Assembly (NCBI GenBank): GCA_012513875.1
Contig: JAAZBI010000003.1
Coordinates: 1-17,485, forward strand
Direction of reading: 5' to 3'
Length of the DNA stretch: 17,485 bases
Source: Mollicutes bacterium
GTDB lineage: Bacteria; Bacillota_I; Bacilli_A; RF39; UBA660
The notes beneath the pieces were generated by a model. The model was given only the letters and a program-made list of their open reading frames with translations, ran no database searches and was not told where the DNA came from. Made by a program: the position numbers and the translations under genes. Below are positions 14,468 through 17,485 of the stretch, one piece after another. The first letter of the stretch is position 1; the number at the start of each line of letters is the position of its first letter.

Positions 14468-14987
14468 TAATCTTCATCTCTCTTTCTCGGTAAGAATAAA
14501 TACAACCGCAATATTTTTGACGATATAAGTTTAATTCTTTCGCTGTATTTTGACCCTCTCTAAAACCTTCTCTAAAATCATAATATATAAATTTAATATT
14601 ATATTTTTTTGATAATGATTCACAAATTTCTTTTATCAATTCGTGTTGTTGATATGGACTTACTAATAATGTAGTTGTAAAACCATTATAATTATTTTCT
14701 GATGCATATTTAGCAGTTGCTTCTAATCTTATTTCATAACACATTTTACAACGATTATCATCTTTATAGTCTAACCATTGTTGTTCCTGATAATCGAAAT
14801 CATAATGTACTTTTAAATCAACAATATGAGAATATTCTTCAACGGTACTCTTTCTATGATCAAATTCATCTTGAGGATGTATATTAGGATTATAGAAAAA
14901 GCCTTCGACATTAAATTGTTTATTTCTTAATATTTTTAAAGGATATGTTGTACATGGAGCACAACACATATGTAATAATATTTTCAA
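14457..14987 (-). CDS. queH: epoxyqueuosine reductase QueH
   Basis: This 176-residue protein is of the QueH (former DUF208) family, which carries out the last step of queuosine synthesis in tRNA, reducing epoxyqueuosine. The start MKILLHMCCAPCTTYP is the family signature with the cysteine pair C8-C9 and C12. Later NRCKMCYE and QKYCGC supply the other conserved cysteines that hold the iron-sulfur cluster and second metal site, with NPNIHP between. I prefer the TTG start at 14987: GAGGTG lies 5 bases upstream, whereas a GTG at 14996 is part of that ribosome binding site. TGA ends the gene inside fhs. No other queuosine genes are in view, so the cell may salvage queuine or encode them elsewhere. 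Confidence 0.92.
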   Translation of the reverse strand: MKILLHMCCAPCTTYPLKILRNKQFNVEGFFYNPNIHPQDEFDHRKSTVEEYSHIVDLKVHYDFDYQEQQWLDYKDDNRCKMCYEIRLEATAKYASENNYNGFTTTLLVSPYQQHELIKEICESLSKKYNIKFIYYDFREGFREGQNTAKELNLYRQKYCGCIYSYREREMKINAK

Positions 14988-15011
14988 ATAAATCACCTCT
15001 TTTATTTTATC

Positions 15012-15048
15012 ATAAAAAATAAAAACTAACTAGATACTAGTTAGTTTT
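15012..15048 (-). terminator. strong intrinsic terminator after the DUF4870 gene
   Basis: The minus strand has AAAACTAACTAG, a TAT loop, then CTAGTTAGTTTT: a perfect 12-base stem (plus-strand arms 15022-15033 and 15037-15048) followed by TATTTTTTA. It sits 11 bases after the stop codon of the upstream gene and separates it from queH. Just beyond it TATGAT (15009-15014) could be the -10 box for queH, but no -35 box supports it. Confidence 0.82.
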
Positions 15049-15059
15049 AAATGATTTAT

Positions 15060-15530
15060 TTATTTCATAATTTTAGCAGCTAATTTTTCAATTTTGTCTG
15101 CTATTGTAGAAACAAATGGTATTTTAAAATATTCGTTATTATAAGCTTTAATTGAAGCAACAATAACTACTAGTCCAATTGCGATTTGAAAAACCATTGC
15201 AATTGTAGATACAGTAGATAATCCTGTTGCAGCTCCAGTTAAAATACTCCATGGATTAGCTGTGATTGAATTAAGAACTATATTGTAAACAATTACATAT
15301 AAAATGAAGCTTACAATTGTTGCAATTAATTGAATAACAATTGATTGTGCAGCACTTTTTTTAACTAAACTACTTTTCTTTTCAAGCAGTAAAATAATTA
15401 CTGGTACTATCCAAGCAAAATAACGTACTCCAGGAATAAAAGCTAAAACTCCTCCTCCTAAGTATGCTACTAAAGCCATAACGTTTGCATTCATATCTGC
15501 GATTGAAGATTTTTCAATATTTTTTGCCAT
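15060..15530 (-). CDS. DUF4870/Tic20-like four-helix membrane protein
   Basis: This 156-residue protein has about four transmembrane segments (17-33, 37-50, 63-87, 104-128) and small soluble ends. The order LVAYLGGG near the start, PVIILLLEKKSSLVKKSAAQ (43-62), and the end VASIKAYNNEYFKIPFV (124-140) match the DUF4870 (Tic20-like) pattern, in which a helix pair, a K-rich loop and a KA-x-x-GEY-[FY]-x-[IY]-P tail recur. Function is unknown for the bacterial family. The gene has its own extended -10 promoter, an AAAGGAG ribosome binding site before ATG 15530, and a strong terminator, so it seems to be a single-gene unit. Confidence 0.82.
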   Translation of the reverse strand: MAKNIEKSSIADMNANVMALVAYLGGGVLAFIPGVRYFAWIVPVIILLLEKKSSLVKKSAAQSIVIQLIATIVSFILYVIVYNIVLNSITANPWSILTGAATGLSTVSTIAMVFQIAIGLVVIVASIKAYNNEYFKIPFVSTIADKIEKLAAKIMK

Positions 15531-15555
15531 TTATTTTCTCCTTTCATTTTTTTTA

Positions 15556-15564
15556 ATTATATCA
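15556..15564 (-). promoter_or_regulatory. extended -10 promoter of the DUF4870 gene
   Basis: The minus strand reads TGATATAAT, a perfect TATAAT (15556-15561) with the TGn extension, 25 bases before the ATG. The -35 position holds only a poor match (TTTTAA), as expected for an extended -10 promoter. It lies after the stop of the pilin-like gene. Confidence 0.6.
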
Positions 15565-15592
15565 TAAAGTTAGAGAAATTAAAATGTTTTTT

Positions 15593-16990
15593 TTATTCTG
15601 CAATTAATTCTAACAAATTATAAATATGATGAGTACAAAAACCAAAATCAATATCAAAATTTTGAGTTTCATGATATTGATTTAAATCATCATTCAATTC
15701 TGACATCATCCAAGAAATATATTCATATGTATATTCATAATCTGCTGCAATATAAGTTGGCACTAGGCTTGGATTAGATAATTTAGCATTATATTCCGCT
15801 TCAAAAACTGGTAATTCATAACCATTTAAATATACAACTTGATAACGATTTAAAGTATCAATAATAGGTTCACTAACCATAATTGTTATTTCTGGAGGAT
15901 CAATACCATGATGAAATTCTCCAGTCCAAGTTAATCCATTATACATATTGTTATGATTTGTTGTATAATTCATAATTGCTACATGATCTAAATTTTTAAT
16001 AATATCATCAATAATTGGCTTGTCAATTCCGTTATCATAATATGAATATCTATTTATCCAAACAGGAAGATCAAAACCAATTTTTAAATTATTTTCATGA
16101 GCATATGATGATGATAAATTGACAAATTGAACAAATAATTCTCGGCGAATTCCATTTTTAGCCGCTTCACTTTGACCATCAATAAATTTATATTCATCAC
16201 TAATTCCCATATTATCTCCAGCATTAGTATAGAATTCAACATCATAATGAACACCTTTTACTTTTTTTGAATATCCAACTAAATCATTATATGATTTTAT
16301 ATTATCTACTAAATCATATATAGCTGATTGATAAGAAGAAGGTAAAATAAATCTAAAGTCTCCTTCTAAAGCATAAACAGCTATATTTCTTCTACTCGCT
16401 TCATTAATGAAATTTTCATAACGTGATATTTCACTATATGACATTGGAATAAAAATAACATTATATTTTAATCTTTGAAGAATATCTAATACTTCGGTGG
16501 TTTTTTCTGGATTATCTACATATTGAATTTCGTTTGGTATTTCTGCATTACACCAAAACCAAACCGCAGATAACTGATCAATATTTGTTAAAAAATACTC
16601 ATCTTCTATAACTTCAACTCCGGTTTCTAAAGTGTAATATGATTTTACTTCATCAATATTTAAACTAGCTGAGACAACTAAATCGTTGTACTCATTTAAA
16701 CAAACCAACCCTTGGTCTGGCATGTCTCCGTCAACTTCTAAATAATTATTAATGATTTCTACATCATAACAATTGTGTAAATCAGATGATTCAAAAAAAT
16801 TTGAATCAAACTTATCACTTTGTAAAGAAACGTTAATTTGTTTAACATAAGTTTGAGCTGAAAATCTTTTAGCTTGTTTATTTGAATTTTTAATTATTCC
16901 ATAAACAATTGGAACTGTGATAACTAATATGATTGCTAAAATAACGATTACTCCTAATAATTCGATTAAAGTAAATGCGTTTTTTTTCAT
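15593..16990 (-). CDS. type IV prepilin-like protein fused to a TIM-barrel (glycoside hydrolase-like) domain
   Basis: This 465-residue protein starts like a class III prepilin: MKKNAFTLIELLGVIVIL, with cleavage expected between A5 and F6, the +5 glutamate E10, and a long hydrophobic helix (6-33). A small domain up to about residue 133 has C74 and C97, placed for a disulfide as in Gram-positive pilins. Residues 140-465 read as an eight-stranded TIM barrel: strands near AVWFWCN (142-148), VIFIPM, IAVYALEGD, KGVHYDVEFY (245-254), KIGFDLPVWI, HVAIMNYTT (336-344), ITIMVSEP (368-375) and IDFGFCTHH. D250, E252 and E374 are at strand ends where glycosidases carry acids. Pilins normally have about 100-200 residues. 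An AAGGAG ribosome binding site precedes ATG 16990. No pilus assembly gene is nearby. Confidence 0.85.
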   Translation of the reverse strand: MKKNAFTLIELLGVIVILAIILVITVPIVYGIIKNSNKQAKRFSAQTYVKQINVSLQSDKFDSNFFESSDLHNCYDVEIINNYLEVDGDMPDQGLVCLNEYNDLVVSASLNIDEVKSYYTLETGVEVIEDEYFLTNIDQLSAVWFWCNAEIPNEIQYVDNPEKTTEVLDILQRLKYNVIFIPMSYSEISRYENFINEASRRNIAVYALEGDFRFILPSSYQSAIYDLVDNIKSYNDLVGYSKKVKGVHYDVEFYTNAGDNMGISDEYKFIDGQSEAAKNGIRRELFVQFVNLSSSYAHENNLKIGFDLPVWINRYSYYDNGIDKPIIDDIIKNLDHVAIMNYTTNHNNMYNGLTWTGEFHHGIDPPEITIMVSEPIIDTLNRYQVVYLNGYELPVFEAEYNAKLSNPSLVPTYIAADYEYTYEYISWMMSELNDDLNQYHETQNFDIDFGFCTHHIYNLLELIAE

Positions 16991-17014
16991 TTTTTTACTC
17001 CTTATTATATTTAT

Positions 17015-17023
17015 ATAATAACA
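17015..17023 (-). promoter_or_regulatory. possible promoter of the pilin-TIM gene
   Basis: In the 54-base gap the minus strand has TGTTATTAT, an extended -10-like string (TGn plus TATTAT), 25 bases before the ATG. A closer TATAAT (17004-17009) would place the transcript start inside the ribosome binding site. Neither has a good -35 box. Confidence 0.35.
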
Positions 17024-17028
17024 TAAAT

Positions 17029-17063
17029 AAAAAAAAAAGATAAATTATTTTATTATCTTTTTT
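17029..17063 (-). terminator. AT-rich terminator after the edge gene
   Basis: On the minus strand AAAAAAGATAA and TTATCTTTTTT form an 11-base stem (plus-strand arms 17053-17063 and 17033-17043) around a 9-base loop that holds the stop codon, followed by more T. Only one GC pair is present, but placement and the T-run fit an intrinsic terminator. Confidence 0.5.
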
Positions 17064-17485
17064 GATCCGCGATAAATTTGATGCTTTAAATCCATAGCAA
17101 TTAAAAAGGCTAAATCAGATGGATTTTTGATTTCTTCCTCTGGAAAAGACTCTAAGATATAATCATTATTTTTAAAATCAATATTTTCAAATAATTTATC
17201 TATTAATTCGTGAAATGTTTTTATCCCTACATCATTTGTTTCTCTAGCAACTTTGAAATATAATTCAGAACTTTTTATTTTTAAGTAATCATAATTGTTT
17301 AAATCTGAAGATGAATTATATATAATTTTAATTAAATCTAAATATAAAACAGCTTTTTTATCAAATATATCTAGACCAATTTTATTTAAAATATCCATAA
17401 TTTCAAAACTAAATCTTTCTTCTGGATTTGTTTCTTTTCCATCTAAATAATTCTGATATTGTTGTTTTCTTTGATTATCTAATGT
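17045..17485 (-). CDS. Spo0A C-terminal-domain-like protein, 5' part beyond right edge
   Basis: The frame is open to the window edge, so 146 residues are seen and the true start is outside; an ATG at 17398 is probably internal. About 30 hydrophilic residues (QRKQQYQNYLDGKETNPEE) resemble a linker. After them IMDILNKIGLDIFDKKAVLY runs into LDLIKIIYN, SELYFKVARETND (spacing as in LYPxIAKKYNT of Spo0A), a helix FHELIDKLF, and PSDLAFLIAMDLKHQ near the end, which resembles the last Spo0A helix. The conserved recognition-helix residues of Spo0A (SRVERAIR) are not kept. This is a remote, by-eye match to the PF08769-type fold. A receiver domain could lie upstream outside the window. It ends with TAA and a hairpin. 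Confidence 0.5.
   Translation of the reverse strand, partial: TLDNQRKQQYQNYLDGKETNPEERFSFEIMDILNKIGLDIFDKKAVLYLDLIKIIYNSSSDLNNYDYLKIKSSELYFKVARETNDVGIKTFHELIDKLFENIDFKNNDYILESFPEEEIKNPSDLAFLIAMDLKHQIYRGSKKIIK

Noticed and set aside
15593..16990. Firm assignment of the TIM-barrel domain to GH18
   Set aside because: Only part of the GH18 strand-4 motif is present (DxE, without the preceding acidic residues), so a family name would go beyond what the sequence shows.

Overview
The window is strongly AT-rich, and every gene I can support is on the minus strand, so transcription runs from high to low coordinates. Tryptophan is written TGG throughout, and TGA ends several genes at sensible points (for example at 4764, 6420, 12521 and 14457). 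This fits the standard bacterial code and argues against a Mycoplasma-type code. Gene content and order (rimM-trmD-rplS ... rbgA-rnhB-topA) match the conserved Bacilli/Bacillota arrangement. Together with the low GC and very tight packing, this suggests a low-GC Bacillota with a compact genome: a Bacilli lineage near the Mollicutes, such as RF39, Izemoplasmatales or Erysipelotrichales-like groups. That placement is an inference from style and synteny; there is no rRNA here to confirm it.

Layout in transcription order. (1) At the right edge (17485-17045) is the 3' part of a gene whose product resembles the C-terminal domain of Spo0A. (2) 16990-15593 encodes a type IV prepilin-like N-terminus joined to a roughly 330-residue TIM-barrel domain of glycoside-hydrolase type, the most unusual gene here. 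(3) 15530-15060 is a DUF4870/Tic20-like membrane protein closed by a clean terminator. (4) 14987-6170 is a run of twelve closely spaced or overlapping genes with no visible internal terminator: queH, fhs, a small membrane protein, a RlmI-like methyltransferase, an RluD-type pseudouridine synthase, an ABC-2 type ATPase and permease, a predicted beta-solenoid protein, an MscS channel, an unrecognised 160-residue protein, a PfkB sugar kinase and a stand-alone Smr-domain protein. A hairpin ends the run. (5) 6105-3176 is a second unit, read from an extended -10 promoter: YgjP-like metallopeptidase, TrmH-family methyltransferase, rimM, and a trmD with a 150-residue C-terminal extension. rplS follows with its own promoter and leader, and then a terminator. 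(6) lepB, a membrane-anchored thermonuclease-like protein, rbgA and rnhB follow. The first codons of topA, with their own promoter, lie at the left edge.

The genes are mostly translation and RNA housekeeping: tRNA modification (queH, trmD), rRNA modification (TrmH, RlmI-like, RluD-like), ribosome maturation (rimM, rbgA) and ribosomal protein L19. Added to these are genome maintenance (rnhB, topA), one-carbon metabolism (fhs), secretion (lepB) and membrane functions (ABC transporter, MscS). The accessory or unusual parts are the pilin-TIM fusion, the TrmD extension, the beta-solenoid protein beside the ABC transporter, and the Spo0A-C-like domain. No rRNA, tRNA, CRISPR array, insertion sequence, transposase or phage gene was seen, and no gene-free stretch reaches 300 bases.
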